From Bacillota bacterium (GTDB lineage: Bacteria; Bacillota; Negativicutes; Veillonellales; Negativicoccaceae): a stretch of DNA of 7,838 nt. Positions 1-5,406 of the stretch are shown here, one piece after another. How positions within the stretch are numbered: position 1 is the first letter of the stretch; every line of letters starts with the position of its first letter. The translations under genes were made by a program, and so were the position numbers. The notes beneath the pieces are model-generated. The model saw nothing but the letters and a program-made list of their open reading frames with translations. It was not told the origin of the DNA and did not search any database. Location of the stretch: the NCBI GenBank assembly GCA_023418435.1, contig JAEZZT010000058.1:1-7838 (forward strand), written 5' to 3'.

Positions 1-1
1 A

Positions 2-1156
2 TTACAAAATCAAATTATTGAAGGAACGATTGTGGCAATTCGCAATGCCAGTTCCGGACATTGCTATTTCAAGTTGGGCGATGACAAATCATCCGCCCAA
101 ATCAGCTGTACTTTATTTGCCAATCGCGCCAGGTATTTTCGTTCCTGTTTAGTCTTGGAAAAGAAAATTATCCTCAAAGGATCCATTTCCTACTATGCGC
201 CGACGGGACAAATATCGTTCTTGGTGCAGGAAATGGCAGAGCAGGGAACCAGCGTACTCGCAATGGCCAAAGAGGCCTTGCGTGCTGAGTTGAAAGAGGC
301 GGGATACTTTGCGCCGGAGCGCAAGCGGACTTTGCCGAGATTTCCTTTTCACATCGGCTTGGTCACCTCGCCGGAGGGGGCGGTACGCCATGACATTCAG
401 CGCATTATTGAGCAAAAACATCCCTATGCCAAAATATATTTATTCGGAACGCCGGTGCAAGGCGAAAAGGCCCCGGCCAAGATCGCCGCAGCCATTGCCA
501 AAGCCAATCGGGAGTATCCTCATTTGGACGCGCTCATAGTCGCCCGCGGCGGCGGCTCGCAGTCCGAGTTGTCCGCCTATGATCAACGTGAAGTCTTAGA
601 TGCCGCCTTTCATTCGCGCATTCCCGTTGTTTCGGCCATCGGCCATGAGCAAGATTGTCCGCTCTTGGATGAAGTGGCGGATTTGCGAGCGGCGACACCG
701 ACGCATGCGGCCGATTTGGTTTTTCCGACAGGCGAGGCTTATCGGGATGCCATTCTCGACAGATATCGGATGTTGGTCGAACGAATGGCACAATTTTACT
801 TGTCACCGGCGCAGAATCAACTGCGTTATGTCGCCCAAACTTTGACGCGGCAATACCTATTGACTCGTCTATATCAGGAAGGATCGAGACTGGACCAAAA
901 TTGGTTGCGTTTCCGCCAGGCCGTTCAACAGCATTGTCAGAATCAGTCCATTTCTTTAGAACAGAAAAAGTTGAAATTGGAGAGTCTCTCCCCGCAAAAA
1001 TTATTTCAAGCCGGCTATTTCTGGATTGAAACGAAATCGCAGCGTTTGACAAATCTAGCGGAAGTCAAAAGTGGAGAAACATTGTTTTTACGGGATGGCA
1101 AAATAGTTATCGAAACCAAAGTGGAGGATATACATGAACAAGGACGTCAGTTTTGA
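2..1156 (+). CDS. xseA: Exodeoxyribonuclease VII large subunit, 5'-truncated by the window edge
   Basis: This is the catalytic large subunit of exonuclease VII, which degrades single-stranded DNA from both ends in the cytoplasm. The frame is open from base 2, so 384 residues are visible. A GTG at 32 could be mistaken for the start, but residues upstream of it already belong to the N-terminal OB-fold, so roughly 15-25 residues are missing. The OB-fold shows SSGHCYFKLGDD at visible residues 17-28. The nuclease core follows with GLVTSPEGAVRHD (about 119-131), ARGGGS (181-186), GHEQD (214-218) and VADLRAATPTHAAD (225-238). The C-terminal third is Gln/Leu-rich, as expected of the helical region that binds XseB. 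Two core motifs are altered: the usual ARGGGSxEDLWxFN is ARGGGSQSELSAYD, and the usual GHExDxT is GHEQDCP. The total length would be about 400, at the short end of the family. It overlaps xseB by 23 bases. The family assignment is secure; activity is inferred. Confidence 0.96.
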   Translation, partial: LQNQIIEGTIVAIRNASSGHCYFKLGDDKSSAQISCTLFANRARYFRSCLVLEKKIILKGSISYYAPTGQISFLVQEMAEQGTSVLAMAKEALRAELKEAGYFAPERKRTLPRFPFHIGLVTSPEGAVRHDIQRIIEQKHPYAKIYLFGTPVQGEKAPAKIAAAIAKANREYPHLDALIVARGGGSQSELSAYDQREVLDAAFHSRIPVVSAIGHEQDCPLLDEVADLRAATPTHAADLVFPTGEAYRDAILDRYRMLVERMAQFYLSPAQNQLRYVAQTLTRQYLLTRLYQEGSRLDQNWLRFRQAVQQHCQNQSISLEQKKLKLESLSPQKLFQAGYFWIETKSQRLTNLAEVKSGETLFLRDGKIVIETKVEDIHEQGRQF

Positions 1157-1367
1157 AGAAAAGTTGGCCAAGTTGGAAAGCATGGTACATACCTTGGAAG
1201 ATGGGAAGCTTACCTTGGCCGAATCCATGAAAGTCTTGGAAGAAGGAACCGAATTGACGAAAGAGTGTTTCCAAGTATTGGGAGAGTTCCGTCAAAAAGC
1301 CAATGTATTGATTGAAGAAATCAACACATTGTTGCAGGAGAACGAAGAGAATGAGGGCAGCATTTAA
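1134..1367 (+). CDS. xseB: Exodeoxyribonuclease VII small subunit
   Basis: This 77-residue protein is the small subunit of exonuclease VII. In the known enzyme several copies bind the helical C-terminal part of XseA. The family pattern is clear: SFEEKLAKLESMV at residues 6-18, then LEDGKLTLAESM at 21-32, then LEEGTELTKEC at 35-45. Together these form the usual pair of amphipathic helices with a conserved LExG turn. The length is typical. The start codon lies inside the end of xseA and is preceded by GGAGG at 1123-1127 with six bases of spacing, which supports translational coupling that would keep the subunits in ratio. Ten of its eleven leucines are TTG, in line with the neighbours. Confidence 0.96.
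   Translation: MNKDVSFEEKLAKLESMVHTLEDGKLTLAESMKVLEEGTELTKECFQVLGEFRQKANVLIEEINTLLQENEENEGSI
1336..1340 (+). promoter_or_regulatory. Ribosome binding site of ispA (decides the start)
   Basis: AGGAG lies ten bases before the ATG at 1351. It favours that start over the in-frame ATG at 1312, which would add 13 unrelated residues read from inside xseB. Spacing is slightly long, so the site may be moderate, helped by ribosomes finishing xseB 17 bases downstream. Confidence 0.6.
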
Positions 1368-2238
1368 AGAGTATCTCGAGACAGAGCGAATTTGGTTTGA
1401 AGATCGCCTCCGCTTGCTTTTACAAACGGAGGATCCGGCCTTGCAACCCTTGGTGGAGGCAATGAATTACAGCCTGTTGGCCGGTGGGAAGCGATTGCGA
1501 CCGATCCTCTTCAATACTGTCCTGCATTGCCAGGGAAAGTGCCCGGAGGATTATTTTCCCATGGCGGCGGCATTGGAATGTATTCATACTTATTCGTTGA
1601 TCCATGATGATTTGCCCTGCATGGACAATGATGATTTGCGACGGGGGATTCCAACTTGCCATAAACGCTTTGATGAAGCGACCGCCACGTTGGCCGGAGA
1701 TGCGCTCTTGACATATGCGTTTGAGCTTTTGGCGAAAGCGAGCGGCATATCCGCCGAGTTACGAATACAAATCATCCTGGCGTTGGCGCAAGCTGCCGGT
1801 TTTGAAGGTATGGTCGGCGGTCAACTGATGGACATGCAGGGAGAAACAAAAAAACTCAGCGGGGAAGAATTGCGGGCGATGGAAGTGCGCAAGACCGGAA
1901 AACTGATTGCAGTACCTTTACAAATGGCTGCGATTTTAGCCGGTGTCAGTGATGAAGAACAACGACGTTTGCGTGAGTTCGGCGAAAGTCTGGGATTACT
2001 TTTCCAAATTCGGGATGATATTTTGGATGAAATCGGCGATTCCGATGTGCTCGGCAAGGAAAGAGGACAGGATTCCAAAGCCGGCAAATCCACGTTTACC
2101 AGTTTGTATGGTTTGACAAAAGCTCGGGAATTGGCCATTCTCGAAAAAGAAAAATGTGAACGCTTGTTGCAGGAAATTGGTTGGGAGGATTCCCTGCTGG
2201 CTCAATTTCCGGCGTATATTCTCGAAAGAAATAAATAA
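1351..2238 (+). CDS. ispA: Farnesyl diphosphate synthase (polyprenyl synthetase family)
   Basis: This cytoplasmic trans-prenyltransferase condenses isopentenyl diphosphate with dimethylallyl and geranyl diphosphate, giving the C15 precursor of undecaprenyl carriers and quinones. It has 295 residues from the ATG at 1351, close to the 296-299 of B. subtilis and E. coli IspA. Motifs in order are GGKRLRP (45-51), the first Asp-rich motif DDLPCMDNDDLRRG (86-99), VGGQLMDM (155-162), KTGKLI (181-186), the second Asp-rich motif QIRDDILD (219-226) and LGKERGQD (234-241). The first Asp-rich motif has the two-residue insertion of bacterial type II enzymes, and a tyrosine sits five residues before it. 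That fits C15 chain-length control, although geranyl or geranylgeranyl product cannot be excluded from sequence. It overlaps xseB by 17 bases, which is the standard order in many bacteria. Confidence 0.94.
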   Translation: MRAAFKEYLETERIWFEDRLRLLLQTEDPALQPLVEAMNYSLLAGGKRLRPILFNTVLHCQGKCPEDYFPMAAALECIHTYSLIHDDLPCMDNDDLRRGIPTCHKRFDEATATLAGDALLTYAFELLAKASGISAELRIQIILALAQAAGFEGMVGGQLMDMQGETKKLSGEELRAMEVRKTGKLIAVPLQMAAILAGVSDEEQRRLREFGESLGLLFQIRDDILDEIGDSDVLGKERGQDSKAGKSTFTSLYGLTKARELAILEKEKCERLLQEIGWEDSLLAQFPAYILERNK

Positions 2239-2247
2239 GGAGTATGG

Positions 2248-2703
2248 ATGGAAGACTATATCCGTGATTTGAGTGCCAATATTGTGTTGCTGGCGTCTTT
2301 AACCGCTTGGCTATTGGCTCAAATTTTAAAAGTAATATTTTTTGTAATCAAGAATCGTAAATTCGATATTGAGCGCTTGGTCGGAGCAGGAGGAATGCCC
2401 AGTTCTCATAGTGCTCTCGTAGTTGCACTTTGCTGCTCCATCGGCATTTTCGACGGAATCAGCTCCAATCAATTTGCCTTGGCATTTATCTTTGCCTGTG
2501 TGGTGATGTACGATGCCGCCGGAGTTCGCCGGGCAGCGGGTAAACAGGCAAAATTCCTCAATGAGCTGATCAATGAATTTCTCTCCGGTCATGCGTTTAA
2601 TGACCTGAAATTCAAGGAGTTATTGGGGCATACGCCCTTGGAAGTATTGGCGGGAGCGCTCTTGGGTGCTGCAGTCGCCTATGGTTTTTATTTGTGGTAC
2701 TAA
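2248..2703 (+). CDS. Divergent PAP2 (DUF212) family membrane protein
   Basis: This 151-residue protein belongs to the divergent PAP2/acid phosphatase-like family (B. subtilis YuiD type). Hydrophobic stretches at about 11-34, 55-70, 75-90 and 133-150 predict a small integral membrane protein. Family hallmarks are GGMPSSHSA (48-56), the basic segment MYDAAGVRRAAGKQA (87-101) and LLGHTPLEVLAGALLG (125-140). The SSH and the later GH (GHTP) resemble phosphatase motifs of true PAP2 enzymes, but the family's substrate is not established. The position nine bases after ispA invites the inference that it handles a prenyl or lipid phosphate, which the sequence does not prove. AAGGAG at 2237-2242, five bases before the ATG, overlaps the ispA stop codon. 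Confidence 0.88.
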   Translation: MEDYIRDLSANIVLLASLTAWLLAQILKVIFFVIKNRKFDIERLVGAGGMPSSHSALVVALCCSIGIFDGISSNQFALAFIFACVVMYDAAGVRRAAGKQAKFLNELINEFLSGHAFNDLKFKELLGHTPLEVLAGALLGAAVAYGFYLWY

Positions 2704-2704
2704 G

Positions 2705-3511
2705 ATGAAGAAAGAACGTTTGGATGTGCTCTTGGTACAGCGCGGCTTTTTTTCCAGTCGTGAAAAAGCCAAGCGTCATGTGATGACCGGCAATGTCCTG
2801 GTCAACGATGTTCCGGTAGACAAAGTCGGTACCAAGGTAGATGTACAGGCAAGTATTCGCATTCGCGGTGAAATCATGCCCTATGTCGGTCGCGGTGGCT
2901 TGAAACTCGCCAAAGCACTGGAGGTTTTTCCGGTTGCGATGACGGATGCGCTGATGATTGATGTGGGTGCTTCTACCGGCGGCTTTACGGATTGTGCCTT
3001 GCAACATGGTGTCAAAAAAGTATATGCCGTAGATGTCGGCTATGGCCAGCTCGCCTGGAAATTGCGCAATGATCCCCGCGTCGTCAATTGGGAGCGAACG
3101 CATATTCATCAAGTGACACCGGACCGCTTGGAAGCATTGGCCGATGTGATTACGATCGATGTATCGTTTATTTCCTTATTGAAAGTATTGCCTACCGTGC
3201 AGACTTTATTGGCTCCGCAGGGACACATCATCGCTTTGATCAAGCCGCAATTTGAAGCCGGCAAAGGCCAGGTCGGCAAAGGCGGTATTATCCGCGACCA
3301 CCGGCAGCACCGGGATATTTTACAACATGTTTTGCAAGGGATTCGGGAGTTGGGGTTCGCGATTGAGGGCTTGTCCACATCTCCCATCCGTGGCGCCGAG
3401 GGCAATATCGAGTTTCTGGCTTGGTTGAGATTCCCACAGGGAAACAGCACAGCGGATATGAACATGCTTATTGCCGATGTCATGGCAGAAGTAGAAAAGG
3501 AGAACCTATAA
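2705..3511 (+). CDS. tlyA: TlyA family rRNA (cytidine-2'-O)-methyltransferase
   Basis: This protein fuses an S4 RNA-binding domain to an FtsJ/RrmJ-like Rossmann methyltransferase. In mycobacteria TlyA 2'-O-methylates cytidines in 16S and 23S rRNA using S-adenosylmethionine; many bacteria carry a form acting on a subset of these sites. The ATG at 2705 gives 268 residues, the same as M. tuberculosis TlyA. The S4 domain covers about 3-64 (RLDVLLVQRGFFSSREKAKR), and the SAM-binding loop is DVGASTGGFTD at 86-96. The catalytic Lys-Asp-Lys-Glu set is visible as K67 (GGLKL), D152 (TIDVSF), K180 (LIKPQFEAG) and E236 (GNIEFL), each two residues before its mycobacterial counterpart. The common ERTNxR segment reads ERTHIHQ (130-136). 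The start is one base after the preceding stop with only a weak upstream GTGG, so translation is probably coupled. Hemolysin annotations for this family are historical. Confidence 0.94.
   Translation: MKKERLDVLLVQRGFFSSREKAKRHVMTGNVLVNDVPVDKVGTKVDVQASIRIRGEIMPYVGRGGLKLAKALEVFPVAMTDALMIDVGASTGGFTDCALQHGVKKVYAVDVGYGQLAWKLRNDPRVVNWERTHIHQVTPDRLEALADVITIDVSFISLLKVLPTVQTLLAPQGHIIALIKPQFEAGKGQVGKGGIIRDHRQHRDILQHVLQGIRELGFAIEGLSTSPIRGAEGNIEFLAWLRFPQGNSTADMNMLIADVMAEVEKENL
3495..3502 (+). promoter_or_regulatory. Ribosome binding site of nadK (decides the start)
   Basis: AAAAGGAG lies eight bases before the ATG at 3511, which shares its A with the tlyA TAA stop. This fixes the start and rules out the in-frame ATG at 3421, which would add 30 residues read from the tlyA coding sequence. 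Confidence 0.75.
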
Positions 3512-4416
3512 TGAAGATAGGAATTTTTCCCAATTTATCCAAGGAACATATTACCGAGCATGTAGATGAATTATGCCGTCATTTATCGGAAAACGGGATT
3601 GAATTCTACTTGATTGACAGCTATCGTCAAGAGGCCGGTGAACGACGCTTGCAATTTCGCTATGAAAATTGGGCGTCCTTTGACGAGGTAGTACATGATC
3701 TCGACATCGCGATCTCGTTAGGAGGAGATGGCACTATTATCGGCGTAGCCAAACTGCTGGTAGACCATGATATTCCCATCTGCGGTGTTAATTTGGGAGA
3801 TTTGGGATTTCTCAACGTCATCGAGCCGGACGAATTGGATCGCAGACTGCAAATGATCAAAGCCGGCGAGTATGCATTGACCAAACGCTACTTGTTGGCC
3901 TCGTACCTGGTTCACCAAGACGGTACTACCCGAGCCCTGCCGTTGGCGATGAACGAAGTGGTAGTGGGCCGAAGCAAGCCGGGACGTATGGCCCGACTGC
4001 AATTGCACATCAACGGCGTCTATACCGAAGAATACCCGGCCGACGGGATTATTATTGCAACGGCGACCGGATCGACCGGTTATGCACTTTCCTGCAACGG
4101 ACCGATTATGCATCCGTCCATGCCGAATATGTTGGTCACGCCGATTTGTCCGCATCTCCTGCTAAGCGCTCCGCTGTTGCTGGAAGAAAATGACGAAGTC
4201 ATGATTGCCATGCCGGAGAGACAGAAACAACTCCATGTCTCCGTCGATGGAAATGAATCTTTCCGTTTCGATCAGCATACCCGCTTGGTTATTCGCAAAC
4301 ATGAACAACCGGTACCTTTCTTACATTTCCGGGATCAAAACTTCTTCAAGCTTCTATTCCCGAAACTGACTAAATCTATTTACCATGTCATATCACAACG
4401 TACTGAACCTAAATAA
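3511..4416 (+). CDS. nadK: NAD kinase
   Basis: NAD kinase phosphorylates NAD+ to NADP+ and sets the cytoplasmic NADP(H) pool, here including the NAD(P)H-dependent reductase DapB encoded further downstream. It has 301 residues, slightly above the 266-292 of B. subtilis and E. coli enzymes. Family motifs are LGGDGTII (70-77, catalytic Asp in GGDGT), GVNLGDLGFL (92-101), the NE pair at 148-149 (AMNEVVVGR), the glycine-rich ATATGSTGYALSCNGPIMHP (183-202) and the late SVDGNE (244-249). The usual TPTGST is TATGST, a proline-to-alanine change. The last dozen or so residues (SIYHVISQRTEPK) extend past the usual end FFKLLFPKL and overlap the next gene by 32 bases. It shares one base with the tlyA stop, giving a TAATG junction. 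The family assignment is secure. Confidence 0.96.
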   Translation: MKIGIFPNLSKEHITEHVDELCRHLSENGIEFYLIDSYRQEAGERRLQFRYENWASFDEVVHDLDIAISLGGDGTIIGVAKLLVDHDIPICGVNLGDLGFLNVIEPDELDRRLQMIKAGEYALTKRYLLASYLVHQDGTTRALPLAMNEVVVGRSKPGRMARLQLHINGVYTEEYPADGIIIATATGSTGYALSCNGPIMHPSMPNMLVTPICPHLLLSAPLLLEENDEVMIAMPERQKQLHVSVDGNESFRFDQHTRLVIRKHEQPVPFLHFRDQNFFKLLFPKLTKSIYHVISQRTEPK

Positions 4417-4951
4417 GAAACTTTTATTGCCTCATTTGGCAAAATCAACTCGATTGGTGGACGCAACTGCCGGAAACGGCTATGACAGCGAATTTCTTTT
4501 GGCACATAGCCCGGCACAAGCCGTATTGTATTGCTGTGACATCCAAGAAAAAGCGTTGCAGAACACACGCATGAGAGTGGAAAATAAATATCCTGAGGCC
4601 CGAGTGCATTATTATCATGGAAATCATCTCGATTTTTTTAAAGAAACTCCGGGTCCATGGGATGTAGTGATGTTCAATCTCGGTTACTTGCCGGGAGGGG
4701 ACCATACACTCCATACGCAACCGCAAAACACCGTACGGACACTGGTGGCTGCCGCTGAAAAACTGGCTCTGCACGGACTTATTTCTCTCGTCGCATATCC
4801 CGGCTCGCCGATCGGCGCAGAGGAGTGCCGGTTGGTCGGAGAGTGGTTGCAGGGGTTGGATCAAAAAAGTTGGGAAGTCGTACATATTCACATGTATAAT
4901 CAATTACATCAACCGCCGGAATTATGGCTGTTGGAAAAGAGGTCAAAATGA
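4385..4951 (+). CDS. mnmM: Class I SAM methyltransferase, MnmM/YtqB type (putative tRNA wobble-uridine methyltransferase)
   Basis: This 188-residue Rossmann methyltransferase matches the family long labelled putative rRNA methylase (B. subtilis YtqB, about 194 residues). YtqB/MnmM has been shown in Bacillota to methylate nm5(s2)U to mnm5(s2)U at tRNA position 34. Visible motifs are VDATAGNGYDSEFLL (25-39, SAM loop), CDIQEKAL (51-58, acidic residue for the ribose), the signature FNLGYLPGGD (97-106), AYPGSP (137-142) and the C-terminal YNQLHQPPELWLLEKR (171-186). The family usually has YxGHPGG where this protein reads AYPGSPIG. The ATG at 4385 is the only usable start, since a stop in frame lies at 4367-4369. 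No ribosome site is visible, so translation may depend on ribosomes ending nadK 32 bases downstream. The function is by family resemblance only. Confidence 0.85.
   Translation: MSYHNVLNLNKKLLLPHLAKSTRLVDATAGNGYDSEFLLAHSPAQAVLYCCDIQEKALQNTRMRVENKYPEARVHYYHGNHLDFFKETPGPWDVVMFNLGYLPGGDHTLHTQPQNTVRTLVAAAEKLALHGLISLVAYPGSPIGAEECRLVGEWLQGLDQKSWEVVHIHMYNQLHQPPELWLLEKRSK
4938..4942 (+). promoter_or_regulatory. Ribosome binding site of argR (decides the start)
   Basis: AGAGG lies five bases before the ATG at 4948. That start gives the normal ArgR N-terminus MKKYRYAKIREIV and an ATGA overlap with the methyltransferase stop. The in-frame ATG at 4924 would add eight residues and has no comparable site. 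Confidence 0.6.
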
Positions 4952-5406
4952 AAAAATATCGTTATGCAAAGATTCGAGAAATCGTTCAGAATCAGAACAT
5001 CGAAACACAGGAAGATTTGGCCTTGGCACTGGAAAAAGAAGGCATTCGTGTGACGCAAGCGACCATTTCTCGAGATATCAAGGACATGATGTTGGTCAAG
5101 GTTCCCTATGCGGATGGTAAGTATCGTTATGAGCTGTCTCCGGATGAACCGGCGCTCAACGCCCGTTTTCGCATCTCGGCAATTTTTCAAGGAGCCGTGA
5201 CCAATATTGCTCACAGCGGAAATTTGGTGATTATCCAAACCACTCCCGGATCGGCACAAGCGGTAGCATTTGCCTTGGACAATACCGAAATTCCCGAAGT
5301 CATCGGTTCTTTGGCAGGTGATGACACGATTCTTTTGGTGGTAAAAGAACAATATTCAGCTGCGCAGGTAAAACAGAAGCTATATCATTTATTACGGGAG
5401 GAATAA
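4948..5406 (+). CDS. argR: Arginine repressor ArgR/AhrC
   Basis: This is the hexameric, arginine-responsive regulator that represses arginine biosynthesis and in many Bacillota activates catabolism by binding ARG boxes. It has 152 residues, close to the 149 of B. subtilis AhrC. The N-terminal winged helix-turn-helix spans about 1-65, with QEDLALALEKEGIRV followed by the recognition helix QATISRDIK (37-45) and LVKV (49-52). The C-terminal oligomerisation and arginine-binding domain spans about 78-150, with TTPGSAQAVAFALD (98-111) and GSLAGDDTILLVV (120-132); the two aspartates in GDDT are the known arginine ligands. No arginine genes are in the window. The location between nadK and recN is conserved across Bacillota and says little about its targets. 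A possible own promoter and palindrome lie at 4870-4909. Confidence 0.96.
   Translation: MKKYRYAKIREIVQNQNIETQEDLALALEKEGIRVTQATISRDIKDMMLVKVPYADGKYRYELSPDEPALNARFRISAIFQGAVTNIAHSGNLVIIQTTPGSAQAVAFALDNTEIPEVIGSLAGDDTILLVVKEQYSAAQVKQKLYHLLREE

Noticed and set aside
32..34. GTG as the start of xseA
   Set aside because: The ten codons upstream continue the OB-fold sequence, so the gene begins before the window.
534..1052. Long antisense open frame (172 codons) opposite xseA
   Set aside because: It lies wholly inside a well-conserved gene, shows no recognisable motif and has no ribosome site; it is a shadow of the + strand codons.
1564..1578. 15-base identity between ispA and dapB (7296-7310)
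   Set aside because: Both copies encode an Ala-Ala-Leu-Glu stretch with favoured codons in the same frame; a coincidence of codon usage, not a repeat element.
2743..2753. Run of seven T in tlyA, and a similar run near 4632, as terminators
   Set aside because: No GC-rich inverted repeat precedes either run; they encode Phe-Phe pairs in conserved positions.
2612..3112. Antisense open frame (166 codons) across the DUF212-tlyA junction
   Set aside because: The + strand encodes clear DUF212 and TlyA motifs here; the reverse frame has odd composition and no family resemblance.
3421..3511. N-terminally extended nadK from the ATG at 3421 (likewise tlyA from 2666)
   Set aside because: The added residues are read from inside the preceding gene, are not part of either family, and for nadK a strong ribosome site marks the later start.
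4445..4903. Antisense open frame (152 codons) opposite the methyltransferase
   Set aside because: The conserved DATAGNG and FNLGYLPGGD motifs on the + strand explain the lack of stops.
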